Under the pieces are notes generated by a model. The model was not told the origin of the DNA. It saw nothing but the letters and a program-made list of their open reading frames with translations, and made no database searches. A program made the translations under genes and the position numbers. This document shows positions 6,592 to 14,338 of a stretch of 40,111 bases of DNA, piece by piece. The DNA comes from a virus, in the IMG/VR virus record IMGVR_UViG_3300030503_000341, positions 1 to 40,111 of that record; one strand, given 5' to 3'. Every line of letters begins with the position of its first letter. Positions within the stretch are counted from its first letter, which is position 1.

Positions 6592-8496
6592 ATGAAGATC
6601 AATCTGGTAACACTCCGCGACTTCCGCATCTACGAGAACGAAACAGTCGCGTTCGATGAGCCTCTCAGTATCGTGAAGGGCTTCAACCACAGCGGCAAGT
6701 CGAGTCTCGCGCAAGCCATCAAACTCGCCCTTAGCAAGTGTGCCGACGGGACAGACCCACGAGGCGCAGGAGCGATGGACAAGGTGAGGACCGGCGCCAC
6801 CAAAGCCATCATCGAGGCTGTGATTGAGGGCAAGCAGGGTCTCGTCACGCTCACTGCGCAGTACGGGCCGGGCAAGGCTGGACGCCAGCAGCGCATCAAG
6901 ACGGATCCTGAGAGCGAGAAGGTCGCACAGGGCTTTGACAAGTTCCTCGACGCGAATCAAGAGAGGCTCTCATGCATACTCGATGCCAGCTACTTTGTCG
7001 GCCAGAAAGCCGACGCACAGAAAGCCATTCTTGCCTCGTTGGTCCTTCCTACGTCCTACCAGTTCGACCCGGCAATGGTCACGATGGCAGAGACGAGGCT
7101 GGGCAAGTTCGACTGGAACAAGAGTCCCGTCGCAGTGATCGATCAGGTGTACGAGCTGGCCTACAGCCAACGGCGCGAGCAGAAGAGCGTCCTGAACGCT
7201 ATCCGTATCCCGACGACGCCGGCCAAGCCTGAATACACCAGCGAGCATGTTCAGCGGAAACTCGCCAAGCTGCGCGCTGAGGCTTCGAAGGAGACCAAGG
7301 CTGTCTCCGGCGGCGGGACAGTAGCCATCGGCAAGCTAGAGCAGCGCATCGAGCAAGAGAAGCTTCAGATTGAGAACGCCATAGAGAGTCGCGCCATCGT
7401 CGTCACCGACCGCAAGGGTCTCGAAGAGGCGATGCTCACCGGCGCAGCGCTGGATAAGGTTCAACGTCTCGCGGCAGCCCGTAAGCTATTCGACAAACTC
7501 CAAACCCAGATCAACGCCGCATCCGCCGAGATCGCCGCACAGAAGGAAGCCCAAGCCATTTTCCGAGAGTTGCTCGGGGAAAATGAGGAACAAGCGTGCT
7601 GCCCAACGTGCACCCAGTCGATAACTCTTGGGTTCATCGCTGGAAAAGTAGCAGAGCATAAAGGTCTGGAGAACCAAGCCGCAGAACTGCAGATCAATCT
7701 CCTGCGCGAGCAGAAGGAGCTGGGCGACATCTCCGGCGCCGAAGCATCCCTACAGGCCAACGCCGCACGCGAGCAGCGCAAGGATGAACTGGTACGCCAG
7801 CAGTCCGAGATCACGGCAAAGGTGAAAGTGTTCGAGGGTAATCTCGTAACGCTCGCTGACCAGCTTGCTGAGGCCAAGGCCAACGAAACATCACCAGCCG
7901 ACACCACAGCGCTCGACGCAATCAACACGAGCATCGCAGAGTGGGAAGCGCATCTTACTCCCGCGGCGAACTATCAAGCCACCCTCGCGCAGATTGAGCG
8001 CAACACGAAACAGTGGGAGGAGCAGAAGAGTGTCGTAGCCGACCTTGAGACGCTCTGCACCTACTTCGGCAAAGATGGCATCAAGGCCGAGCTCATCGCG
8101 AAGCACATTGGCGAGTTCAGCGAGACGGTGAATAGCGTCCTGGGGGCGTGGGGCTACTCTGCGCAGTTGGAGATCGAGCCGTACAGCTTTCTGGTGACGA
8201 CGCCAACCGGAACATTGCCATTGAAGGAGATCAGCGGCTCGGAGAAGATGATGTTTGCCGTCGCGCTGCAGTCCGCAATCGCTCTCCACGCGAAGATCAA
8301 GATGGTCGTGGTCGACGCGGCCGACATCCTCGTGGACGTCGAGCGTGGACGGCTCTTCGGCTCGCTGAAGAAGCTACTGGACGCAGGAATGCTCGACCAG
8401 GCCATCGTCCTCGTGTCGGATCCTGCGAAGACCAAGATTGGCAAAGCTGGCGTCGCGACCTATTGGGTCGAGGCTGGGAAGGTTGAGAAGCTATGA
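6592..8496 (+). CDS. Rad50/SbcC-like SMC-type ATPase with CxxC hook
   Basis: The ATG at 6592 follows AAGGAG at 6582-6587. The 634-residue protein shows the SMC order: Walker A GFNHSGKSS (30-38), long coiled coils on either side of a CPTC zinc-hook motif (337-340), an ABC signature-like ISGSEK (547-552), and Walker B KMVVVDAADI (about 570-579). It should dimerise through the hook and clamp DNA ends, as SbcC, T4 gp46 and T5 D13 do. No SbcD/Mre11-like partner nuclease is visible. The Fe-S nuclease two genes upstream is the best candidate. At 634 residues it is shorter than bacterial SbcC and close to phage members. Confidence 0.85.
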   Translation: MKINLVTLRDFRIYENETVAFDEPLSIVKGFNHSGKSSLAQAIKLALSKCADGTDPRGAGAMDKVRTGATKAIIEAVIEGKQGLVTLTAQYGPGKAGRQQRIKTDPESEKVAQGFDKFLDANQERLSCILDASYFVGQKADAQKAILASLVLPTSYQFDPAMVTMAETRLGKFDWNKSPVAVIDQVYELAYSQRREQKSVLNAIRIPTTPAKPEYTSEHVQRKLAKLRAEASKETKAVSGGGTVAIGKLEQRIEQEKLQIENAIESRAIVVTDRKGLEEAMLTGAALDKVQRLAAARKLFDKLQTQINAASAEIAAQKEAQAIFRELLGENEEQACCPTCTQSITLGFIAGKVAEHKGLENQAAELQINLLREQKELGDISGAEASLQANAAREQRKDELVRQQSEITAKVKVFEGNLVTLADQLAEAKANETSPADTTALDAINTSIAEWEAHLTPAANYQATLAQIERNTKQWEEQKSVVADLETLCTYFGKDGIKAELIAKHIGEFSETVNSVLGAWGYSAQLEIEPYSFLVTTPTGTLPLKEISGSEKMMFAVALQSAIALHAKIKMVVVDAADILVDVERGRLFGSLKKLLDAGMLDQAIVLVSDPAKTKIGKAGVATYWVEAGKVEKL

Positions 8497-8795
8497 GCCA
8501 GGAAGAGCGTATCCGAGCAATTAATGAGGAACTAAACGCTGCCGTCGACCAACTGGAGAGTCTGGAGGTTGGGACATACATCGTCGCAGCATCCTTTGAC
8601 GAGGATCCCGGCAACTGTCGCACGCGCATGAAGGGCACCCCGGCCGTGTTGGCGCAAATGGCACAGACCATCGCTTCAGTCCTGCCGCCGGAGATGTTCC
8701 AGCGACTCCTGACGGTACTGGCAATGTCTCCCGAGTTCGCGGCACAGCGCCAAGAGACACCCATGGAGCTTGTTGATCCAAAGAGGGTGAACTAA
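8493..8795 (+). CDS. Hypothetical protein, 100 aa
   Basis: The ATG at 8493 overlaps the ATPase stop in ATGA, so translation is probably coupled. The N-terminal helix (EERIRAINEELNAAVDQLES) is followed by a patch with Pro, Cys and Arg and a helical hydrophobic end (LLTVLAMSPEFAAQRQETPM). It may be a small subunit of the ATPase complex, judging only from the coupling. It ends directly before the GTG of the resolvase gene. Confidence 0.65.
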   Translation: MSQEERIRAINEELNAAVDQLESLEVGTYIVAASFDEDPGNCRTRMKGTPAVLAQMAQTIASVLPPEMFQRLLTVLAMSPEFAAQRQETPMELVDPKRVN

Positions 8796-9326
8796 GTGAA
8801 CAAGATCGCTTTCACCGTCTACGGGACGCCAGAACCTCAAGGTTCGATGAAGGCGTTCGTCATCGCCGGTCGGGCTCGCGTCACGTCGTCGAACAAGAAC
8901 CTGAAGCCCTACCGCCAGCAGGTATCAGGAGCAGCAATCGTAGAGAGCGAAAAGCAGGGATTCGTGATGGCCGGTAAGCACGTCGCCGTTGAAGTTGAAT
9001 ACCACTTCTACTTTGAGCGGCCGCCTTCGATTCCAAAGAAGCGCACCCTCCACGTCGTGCGCCCGGACCTCGACAAGCTCTTGAGGAGCACCACTGATGC
9101 TCTAACGGGAATCCTGTACGCCGACGACTCGCAGATCGTGAGCTACGGCAACAGTCGCAAGGATTACGGATCGCCAGCTCGTGTCGAAATCACCGTCACG
9201 CTGGCGCAGGAAGTTCACACTCAACCGCCAACACTCTTCAAGGAGATCGACAATGGACGGACTTTGGTTCAACGACAAAACCCCCCGCAGGATGACAATA
9301 AGGTCAGCGACGAGTGTGGTTGGTAA
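8796..9326 (+). CDS. rusA: RusA-like Holliday junction resolvase
   Basis: Translation starts at a GTG immediately after the previous stop (TAAGTG). The 176-residue protein shows the RusA pattern: VYGTPEPQGSMKAF near the N-terminus, then RPDLDKLLRSTTDALTGILY with D91 and D93, followed by ADDSQI with D110 and D111. These acidic residues correspond to the metal-binding aspartates that cut four-way junctions symmetrically. About 45 C-terminal residues exceed the usual RusA length and run into the next gene, which starts at 9253 inside it. In the recombination group it would resolve branched intermediates before packaging. The family assignment is secure. Confidence 0.9.
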   Translation: MNKIAFTVYGTPEPQGSMKAFVIAGRARVTSSNKNLKPYRQQVSGAAIVESEKQGFVMAGKHVAVEVEYHFYFERPPSIPKKRTLHVVRPDLDKLLRSTTDALTGILYADDSQIVSYGNSRKDYGSPARVEITVTLAQEVHTQPPTLFKEIDNGRTLVQRQNPPQDDNKVSDECGW

Positions 9327-9843
9327 GGCGCCAACCAAGCAGAAGCGCATCAAGATGATGTGCACAATGTATCTCGACGGCCAGGGCGAGGACCAACTCG
9401 CAGGGGCGCCGGACTGGCTCTGTGAGGCTCGCGACTTTGTGATGAAGTCTGGTGAGCAGGTAACCGCCGCGCACGTCCTCAAGGAAGTCAACGTTGGCAT
9501 GGGCGACGCGAACCTCTTCGCAAAAAAGGTCATCGACGCACCCCGCGCTCAACTCGACCACTTTGTCATCAAGCAGGTGGGCAAGACGGACGAGAAGGAC
9601 ACCGTTCTCACCTTCGAGATGCGCGCAGGATTCTCTACCGACCTCTGGATGTGGGCCGGCCAGCAGAGCGGCGAGGAGTTTGACGTCGTGTTCGAGACGC
9701 TGGGGCAGGATCAATTCCTCGAGGATGATTCTCCCGAAGGCGAAGAGGAAGAGGACGACGCGACCGAGGAAGAACCGGTCGAGGACGGCGAGGATGACGA
9801 GAAGGCCATCGCTCGCCACAAAGAAAACCTGCTCAAGATGTAG
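9253..9843 (+). CDS. Hypothetical protein with long acidic tail, 196 aa
   Basis: The ATG at 9253 follows AAGGAG at 9239-9244 and lies inside the end of rusA. Residues 1-150 form a mixed alpha/beta region (QKRIKMMCTMYLDGQGEDQL, later TVLTFEMRAGFSTDLWMWAG). The last 45 residues are almost all Glu and Asp before a basic end KAIARHKENLLKM. An acidic tail after a compact domain recalls ssDNA-binding proteins, and the gene sits in the DNA-processing group, but I see no OB-fold signature. The function is unknown. Confidence 0.7.
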   Translation: MDGLWFNDKTPRRMTIRSATSVVGKAPTKQKRIKMMCTMYLDGQGEDQLAGAPDWLCEARDFVMKSGEQVTAAHVLKEVNVGMGDANLFAKKVIDAPRAQLDHFVIKQVGKTDEKDTVLTFEMRAGFSTDLWMWAGQQSGEEFDVVFETLGQDQFLEDDSPEGEEEEDDATEEEPVEDGEDDEKAIARHKENLLKM

Positions 9844-9915
9844 CTGAAACGATACTCTTAGGCCGCACCTGAACCAGCCATCTAACCACTCAGCACCACC
9901 TGGAGGAAACAAATC

Positions 9916-10551
9916 ATGTCCACCAAGCCCACCGTTCCCAACCTCGCAGATCCTGTGGTTGGTCAGCCCGTAGCCGTCGCGTTCTTTGACGGTTCCCACA
10001 TCGTCCACTTTTCAGTGGCTCACGTCCTCGCCGTCGGGCCGCTCGACCCTCTCACCGGAAAGCCCACAATTTCTGTTGCGTATCCTGATCCTGCCGCTGA
10101 TCCGTCGATTCTGGCGAACGCGTCGTGGTTCAAAGGCTACATCCGGCAAGTTGGCGTGCAGCACTTCTCGCATCCCGAAGTGCAGGCAAGCAAGGTTTCG
10201 GTAGCCTACGGCAACCCACAGGACCTACCCGCCGCGTCCAAACCTGAGCTTCCGAAGCCGGCAGGAGACGGAGAAAACCCCATCTTCAGTCGCGCAGACG
10301 ATCCCCAACCCACCCACGTCTCGCTCGGCCAGGCATCAGCCGTGCAGAGCGCTAAGCACCCCCGTGAGACCGTTGTGAGCCCTCTGACAAGCGACCTGGC
10401 CGCTCCGTTTGAGAAATCCAGCGGGATCGATCACACCGAGGCCCACGCCTGGACGGAGAGCCAAGGCGCCGGACTCACCGACAACACTTCGGCCGTAGTT
10501 GAGCCGATAGAGCCTGTCACAACCACCACAGAACCGCCGCCAGCGGAGTAA
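9916..10551 (+). CDS. Hypothetical protein with beta-rich N-terminus and disordered tail
   Basis: The ATG at 9916 follows TGGAGGAAAC. Residues 1-95 look like a beta domain (VGQPVAVAFFDGSHIVHFSV, then ASWFKGYIRQVGVQHFS). From about residue 100 on the chain is rich in Pro, Ser, Thr, Glu and Ala and is probably disordered (TTTEPPPAE at the end). No catalytic motif is seen. It is the last gene before the structured intergenic region at 10559-10691. Confidence 0.65.
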   Translation: MSTKPTVPNLADPVVGQPVAVAFFDGSHIVHFSVAHVLAVGPLDPLTGKPTISVAYPDPAADPSILANASWFKGYIRQVGVQHFSHPEVQASKVSVAYGNPQDLPAASKPELPKPAGDGENPIFSRADDPQPTHVSLGQASAVQSAKHPRETVVSPLTSDLAAPFEKSSGIDHTEAHAWTESQGAGLTDNTSAVVEPIEPVTTTTEPPPAE

Positions 10552-10558
10552 CCTAGTC

Positions 10559-10691
10559 GGGCCGCTCGGTTTGTTACTATGACCACGCGCAAGGGTCCTG
10601 TAGGGGCTGGCGGTCTCCATAGGACACCCTTCGCGCTTCTCAGAGTCGAGCGGCCCAACGTTCTACCCCCTGGTCGGAAGTTCGGCCGCTC
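10559..10691 (+). ncRNA. Structured intergenic element with competing stems, RNA switch or origin candidate
   Basis: Ten-base arms GGGCCGCTCG (10559-10568) and CGAGCGGCCC (10647-10656) pair perfectly. They enclose a second stem made of GCGC, AAGGGT and CCT (10587-10599) pairing with AGG, ACCCTT and GCGC (10621-10636), with small bulges. A third copy of GGCCGCTC at 10684-10691 can pair with 10648-10655 instead, so two folds exclude each other. This is the layout of an attenuator or riboswitch. The three GGCCGCTC copies could alternatively be iterons of a replication origin, since an AT-rich stretch (TAAAATAAA, 10711-10719) and replication genes follow. It does not fold as a tRNA and no U-tract follows any stem. 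Confidence 0.45.
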
Positions 10692-10759
10692 CTCTGCTAA
10701 CCGCCAACCCTAAAATAAACGCTTGACACCATTACGCCCGCCCGCTAAGGGGATCAATT

Positions 10760-11209
10760 GTGACCGAAGAAGCCGCCCAAGTATCACAAATATATAGCGC
10801 CTATCCCCGCAAGGTGGGAAAGATCGCCGCAATCAAGGCAATTGAGAAAGCTGTACTCTTTTTGGTTCAGTCCGAGAAGATTTCACCTCTTGACGCACGC
10901 AGGAAACTCTACAAAGCGGTCGCCAACTACGCGAAGAGTCCCGTGGGCCGGCAGCAGGACAAGGCGAAGATTCCGCATCCCGCCACGTGGCTAAACCGTG
11001 GAAGTTATCTCGACGACCCATCTGAATGGCAGCACGTAGGAGGATTCGACCGTGGCAATGTACCTGCAGGAAAGGCAGATTCCAATATGGGCGTTCTCGC
11101 CAAAGTTCTCAACCGGGGGGAACGTGGTGGTGGCGTTGACGAAGATGGCGAACTTCAGGCAAGCCAAGGTCGACGAGACAACCCTCGAATCCTACCGCCT
11201 GGCGCTTGA
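10760..11209 (+). CDS. Replisome organiser-like protein
   Basis: The GTG at 10760 follows AAGGGG at 10747-10752. The 149-residue protein contains IYSAYPRKVGKIAAIKAIEK near the N-terminus and HPATWLNRGSYLDD near residue 75, a pair of motifs characteristic of the C-terminal part of many phage replisome organisers or primosome proteins that load the helicase. No N-terminal winged helix is present, so this is a short form. It overlaps the next gene by 158 bases in another frame. Its position directly before the helicase gene supports a helicase-loading role. Confidence 0.75.
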   Translation: MTEEAAQVSQIYSAYPRKVGKIAAIKAIEKAVLFLVQSEKISPLDARRKLYKAVANYAKSPVGRQQDKAKIPHPATWLNRGSYLDDPSEWQHVGGFDRGNVPAGKADSNMGVLAKVLNRGERGGGVDEDGELQASQGRRDNPRILPPGA

Positions 11210-11408
11210 GGGGCTGGACCTGCGAGCGTTTCAGGTAGCGTGCGCTGTGATCGCAGAAGCCCGGCCGCGTGAAGGTGAGACGCTCTTTCCCAGCCTGGGG
11301 TACATCCTCGACGTCATGGAAGAAGCCAGAGAGCGCTTTCCAAAGAGTGGGCAGAAGGAATTGAACACGAGTCCTGCGGTTACAGGGCAGAAAGCATTAC
11401 CGAAGTGA
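11052..11408 (+). CDS. Putative replication accessory protein overlapping upstream gene
   Basis: The GTG at 11052 follows AGGAGG at 11038-11043; an ATG six bases later is an alternative. The 118-residue protein contains NFRQAKVDETTLESYRLALE and LFPSLGYILDVMEEARERF, which match the pattern of small phage replication or loader-associated proteins where a short helical unit is followed by a Trp/Phe-Pro-[ST] motif. The first 158 bases also encode the end of the preceding gene. Its own stop TGA overlaps the GTG of the helicase gene (GTGA at 11405-11408). Both genes appear real, since each shows domain-like sequence in its non-overlapping part. Confidence 0.65.
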   Translation: MAMYLQERQIPIWAFSPKFSTGGNVVVALTKMANFRQAKVDETTLESYRLALEGLDLRAFQVACAVIAEARPREGETLFPSLGYILDVMEEARERFPKSGQKELNTSPAVTGQKALPK

Positions 11409-12751
11409 TTGACCCGCGCGATGAGCCCGAACTTCCCGCCTCTGCTCAAACCGAGATTACCGTCCTCGGCGCCATGCAGCTTGACGTAGCCGCTCTAAGG
11501 CTGGCGACGGCATCTCTGGTTCCTGCCGACTTCGCCCTCGACTCCCATCAGCGCATCTTCCGCGTGATGGCCGAGATGGCAGCCGACGGGGAGGGCGTGG
11601 ATCTCGTCACCCTCATGGACGGGCTCGCAAGGAAGAGCGAGCTAGACTCCATCGGTGGCGTCCCGTACCTCTCATTCCTCACTGAAGGAATTCCGCGTAA
11701 TCACAACATCGAGGCTTACGTCCGCATCGTGAAGGACAAGAGCCTGCTACGGCAGCTCTTCCACGTCCTCAGTAGCAGTGCGGCGTTGGCTACTGATCCC
11801 GACGAGAACGCCACCAACGTCCTGCAGAGCGTAAAGAATCGCCTCACAGAGCTCTCCGCGACCACGTTCAGATCAAAGACCGACAGGAAGGTGCTGGTAG
11901 GCGCCAAGGACTTCGTAGCTGGGTCCGTGCCGCAGACCGAGTGGGCAGTTGAGGGATTGATCCAGCGGGGAGGCAACGGGATCGTAGTAGGCGACCCAGG
12001 CTCGGCAAAGAGCTTCTCAACGCTCGACTTGGCACACCATCTCGTCGCAGGACTCCCTTGGATGGGACACGCCATCCCCAACCGCATGAAGGTAGCCTAC
12101 GTTGCGCGCGAGGATCACGCCGGACTCACCCAGCAGCGTGCTCTCAGTCTCCTGCGCGGCTATGCGGGCACGGATATGGACTGGCAACTCAGCGAGGTTG
12201 AACTGAATGAGTACCTCTACTTCAACACGCGGGCCCAGAGCGAGACGTTCAGCCTGCAGAACGAGATGGACGTGATCGAGATGATCGACGCGTTCAAGAC
12301 CAACGGGATTGAGATTGCCTTCTTCGACGTCTTCCGCCGGCTGTGGGAGGGCGACGAGAACGACAACAAGGAGGTGGCGAAGGTGCTGGCGGTCCTGACG
12401 CGGATCCAGACGGAGTGCTCCTGCTCCGTGGCGTTGGTTCACCACTTGAGCAAGGGTGAGGGCGGCACGATCTTCCAGCGCATCCGCGGCGCCGGCTCCA
12501 TCTATGGGTGGAGAGAGTGGGCTTTCGGCATCTCTGTTGAGAATCCCACGGACCCACCCCGCGACAGGATACGTAAAATCGTCTTCGAGACCAAGGCTGC
12601 GACGCCAGCAGATGCGGTCTACTACGCCTTCGAAGGGACCGAAGAGAAAGTGATCCTCGCGCCTTGCAATCCCCCAGCGCAGAGTTATAAGAAACACAGC
12701 AGGAAGAAGCAGGACGACGAACAGGAGGCTATCCCGTGGTTTCAAAAGTGA
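11405..12751 (+). CDS. Replicative helicase: DnaB N-terminal domain fused to RepA-like ATPase
   Basis: The GTG at 11405 is coupled to the previous stop. Residues about 10-120 match the DnaB N-terminal domain (TEITVLGAMQLD, then SHQRIFRVMAEMAADGEGVD and GGVPYLSFLTEGIP). The rest is not DnaB-type but RepA/AAA_25-like: Walker A GDPGSAKS (196-203), VAYVAREDH, Walker B region EIAFFDVFRRLWEGDEN, and SVALVHHLSKG, where the two His act as the sensor motif of RepA-type hexameric helicases. It should unwind DNA at the fork. The basic tail (KKHSRKKQDD) is disordered. The domain pairing is unusual. Family membership of each half is clear. Confidence 0.85.
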   Translation: MIDPRDEPELPASAQTEITVLGAMQLDVAALRLATASLVPADFALDSHQRIFRVMAEMAADGEGVDLVTLMDGLARKSELDSIGGVPYLSFLTEGIPRNHNIEAYVRIVKDKSLLRQLFHVLSSSAALATDPDENATNVLQSVKNRLTELSATTFRSKTDRKVLVGAKDFVAGSVPQTEWAVEGLIQRGGNGIVVGDPGSAKSFSTLDLAHHLVAGLPWMGHAIPNRMKVAYVAREDHAGLTQQRALSLLRGYAGTDMDWQLSEVELNEYLYFNTRAQSETFSLQNEMDVIEMIDAFKTNGIEIAFFDVFRRLWEGDENDNKEVAKVLAVLTRIQTECSCSVALVHHLSKGEGGTIFQRIRGAGSIYGWREWAFGISVENPTDPPRDRIRKIVFETKAATPADAVYYAFEGTEEKVILAPCNPPAQSYKKHSRKKQDDEQEAIPWFQK

Positions 12752-12897
12752 CAGCGGTGAAGATGTGGTATTTCTGGCACCCGCACGATCAGAAGTGGTT
12801 TGATGTCCTGCCGATATGCGGAGTCTCCGCCGCCGAGTGGGCGCGCGATCTACGTCGGGCCGGCTACTGCATCGCCGCCGTGAAGAGGCTCCCGTGA
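12748..12897 (+). CDS. Small hypothetical protein, 49 aa
   Basis: A GTG at 12748 overlaps the helicase stop (GTGA). An ATG at 12763 is an alternative start. The product has aromatic and His-rich residues (MWYFWHPHDQKWFDVLP) followed by an Arg-rich helix. Its stop overlaps the GTG of the next gene, so it lies in a tightly coupled series. The function is unknown. Confidence 0.45.
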   Translation: MTAVKMWYFWHPHDQKWFDVLPICGVSAAEWARDLRRAGYCIAAVKRLP

Positions 12898-13229
12898 AGC
12901 GTCCCGGACTCCCGCCACGCAAGGCTCCTCCCCGCAAGTTCCGCCCAGGTACGCGCCGTGGGCAGCCGACCAAGGAAGAGAAGGGTGTCATCCGCGAGCG
13001 GGAGTACGTGCGCTCCGAGGGCAAGTGCGAGCTGCACCTCTCTCCCAAGTGTATGGCGTGGCCCCTCCCGTCGACCGGAGATGTCATCGAGCGTTGGCAC
13101 CTCGTCCACCTGAAGGGCAAGCGCGTTCACGGCTGGGGACCTGAGAACCTTTGCGGTGGCTGCTACTACTGCCACATCGAGTACCTGCACAACGGCGGAA
13201 AACCAGTGCCCGCCAAACCTCAACCCTAA
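12894..13229 (+). CDS. HNH-like zinc protein, 111 aa
   Basis: The GTG at 12894 follows AGAGG with five-base spacing and overlaps the preceding stop. The basic N-terminus (PPRKAPPRKFRPGTRRG) precedes a Cys/His core: C45, H48, C53, then HLVH (69-72), and NLCGGCYYCH (85-94) with H99. This resembles HNH nucleases of the NinG-like phage group, where the central His-containing strand is followed by a zinc-binding Cys pair. Activity on branched DNA or in packaging is possible. The catalytic Asn is not clear, so it may be a DNA-binding relative. Confidence 0.65.
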   Translation: MKRPGLPPRKAPPRKFRPGTRRGQPTKEEKGVIREREYVRSEGKCELHLSPKCMAWPLPSTGDVIERWHLVHLKGKRVHGWGPENLCGGCYYCHIEYLHNGGKPVPAKPQP

Positions 13230-13239
13230 CCCCTCACAT

Positions 13240-13259
13240 CACTATTGGTGTGGTAGATT
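13240..13259 (+). promoter_or_regulatory. Operator-like repeat and possible -10 upstream of the chaperonin genes
   Basis: CACTATTGGTG at 13240-13250, preceded by AT, fits the ATCAC-N5-GTG pattern of the sites at 741 and 3287. TAGATT at 13254-13259 is a four-of-six -10 hexamer three bases after it. No convincing -35 is seen. It lies in the 37-base gap before the GroES-like gene. Confidence 0.3.
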
Positions 13260-13266
13260 GGAGCCT

Positions 13267-13575
13267 ATGCACAACCCCGGATTCCGCCCCCACAGCACGC
13301 GTTATTTGATCCTGCCCGATGAAATCAAAGGGCAGGAAACGAAGGTCGAAGGCAGCGAGTACACGATCGACACCGCCAAAGACCCCCACGAGAAACCCAG
13401 CGAAGGAACTGTCGTCGCGCGAGGCTCTGATTGCCACGAGTTCGATCTCGGCGACAAAGTGCTCTACGGAAAGTATTCCGGCTACGAGCAGCACTTCGAG
13501 GGTGTCGACTACTACATCCTGTCCGAGTCTGAGGTCCTCGGCGCGCGCATCGTGACCCCGTTCGACGAAGGCTAA
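13267..13575 (+). CDS. groES: GroES-like co-chaperonin
   Basis: The ATG at 13267 is the first in frame after the gap, with a weak GGAG at 13260-13263. The 102-residue protein follows the Cpn10 order: a first strand (TRYLILPDEI), a mobile-loop-like region rich in Glu and Thr (EGSEYTIDTAKDPHEKP, about 28-44), SEGTVVARG (45-53), then LGDKVLYGKYSGYE (61-74) and a final strand ESEVLGARI. These match the dome strands of GroES (EGEVVAVG and GDKVLFGKYAG). Together with the GroEL-like protein encoded at 14339 it should form a folding chamber, probably for abundant virion proteins. The C-terminus ends TPFDEG. Identification is strong. Confidence 0.85.
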   Translation: MHNPGFRPHSTRYLILPDEIKGQETKVEGSEYTIDTAKDPHEKPSEGTVVARGSDCHEFDLGDKVLYGKYSGYEQHFEGVDYYILSESEVLGARIVTPFDEG

Positions 13576-13637
13576 GAGATAGAATGAGGTTGTCGGGCCT
13601 AGCAGCCCGGCAATCGCTCTCTGGAGGAGCAACCACC

Positions 13638-14321
13638 GTGACAACCCCATTCAATCCCAGCATACTCGAAGGACTCTGCCAATGCGGATGCGGCGCCACC
13701 ACGCCAATCCAGAAATGCTCAGATAAGGGCCACGGCTATATCAAGGGTAAGCCCCACGCTTTCCTTCAAGGCCACGGCCGACGAACTCGCGTTTCGTCAG
13801 AGGATGCCGTCCCATTCAAGATCGACGGCGTGTATAGCCGGCTCATCCCGCTATCGAAGGGTATGTACGCCATTGTGGACGAGCAAGATTACGAGCGACT
13901 GGCGAGATACAAGTGGGTCGCACGATGGAGCAAATACACTCAAAGCTTCTATGCCATGCGGAAGGGCCCAACGGTGGACGGAGCGCAAACCTCCATCATG
14001 ATGCACCGAGAGGTATTGGGGTTGACTCGCGGAGACGGAAGGGAATGCGACCACATCGAGATGAAGCAAACGTGGGATAACCGCAGGAAGAACCTCAGGG
14101 TAGCCGATCATTTTGGAAACATGCAAAATCGGACCAAGCCTCGGAACAACACGACCGGCTTCAAAGGGGTTACCTACGTCCCCGCGCGCAACAGATATCG
14201 CGTTATCATAGGCCACAACAACCGCCGGATTCACGTGGGCTACTTTCGAGAGGCCGAAACCGGCCATCGCGCATATTGCCTAAAAGCACAGCAACTTCAC
14301 GGGCAATTTGCTCGCGGATAA
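13638..14321 (+). CDS. HNH homing endonuclease with AP2 domain
   Basis: The GTG at 13638 follows GGAGGAG at 13623-13629. The 227-residue protein has an N-terminal Cys-rich ribbon (CQCGCG, later KGHGYIKGKPHAFLQGH), then the HNH core with MHREVLGL, ECDHIEM and NRRKNLRVADHFGNMQNR, followed by an AP2 domain (GFKGVTYVPARNRYRVIIGH, then GYFREAETGHRAY). This is the standard form of freestanding phage homing endonucleases. It is inserted between GroES and GroEL, with 17 bases to the GroEL start. Its composition is more AT-rich than its neighbours, consistent with recent arrival. Confidence 0.85.
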   Translation: MTTPFNPSILEGLCQCGCGATTPIQKCSDKGHGYIKGKPHAFLQGHGRRTRVSSEDAVPFKIDGVYSRLIPLSKGMYAIVDEQDYERLARYKWVARWSKYTQSFYAMRKGPTVDGAQTSIMMHREVLGLTRGDGRECDHIEMKQTWDNRRKNLRVADHFGNMQNRTKPRNNTTGFKGVTYVPARNRYRVIIGHNNRRIHVGYFREAETGHRAYCLKAQQLHGQFARG

Positions 14322-14338
14322 CAAAGAAAGAGGACGCA

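Noticed and set aside
10559-10656. tRNA gene
   Set aside because: The outer stem has 10 bp and there is no anticodon or T-arm pattern, so the element does not fold as a tRNA.
10723-10751. Promoter TTGACA with TAAGGG before the replication genes
   Set aside because: The supposed -10 is the ribosome site of the gene at 10760, and no other -10 fits; kept only as a weak possibility.
12017-13120. 367-codon minus-strand frame opposite the helicase and HNH-like genes
   Set aside because: The opposite strand carries three coupled genes with clear motifs, so this is a shadow.
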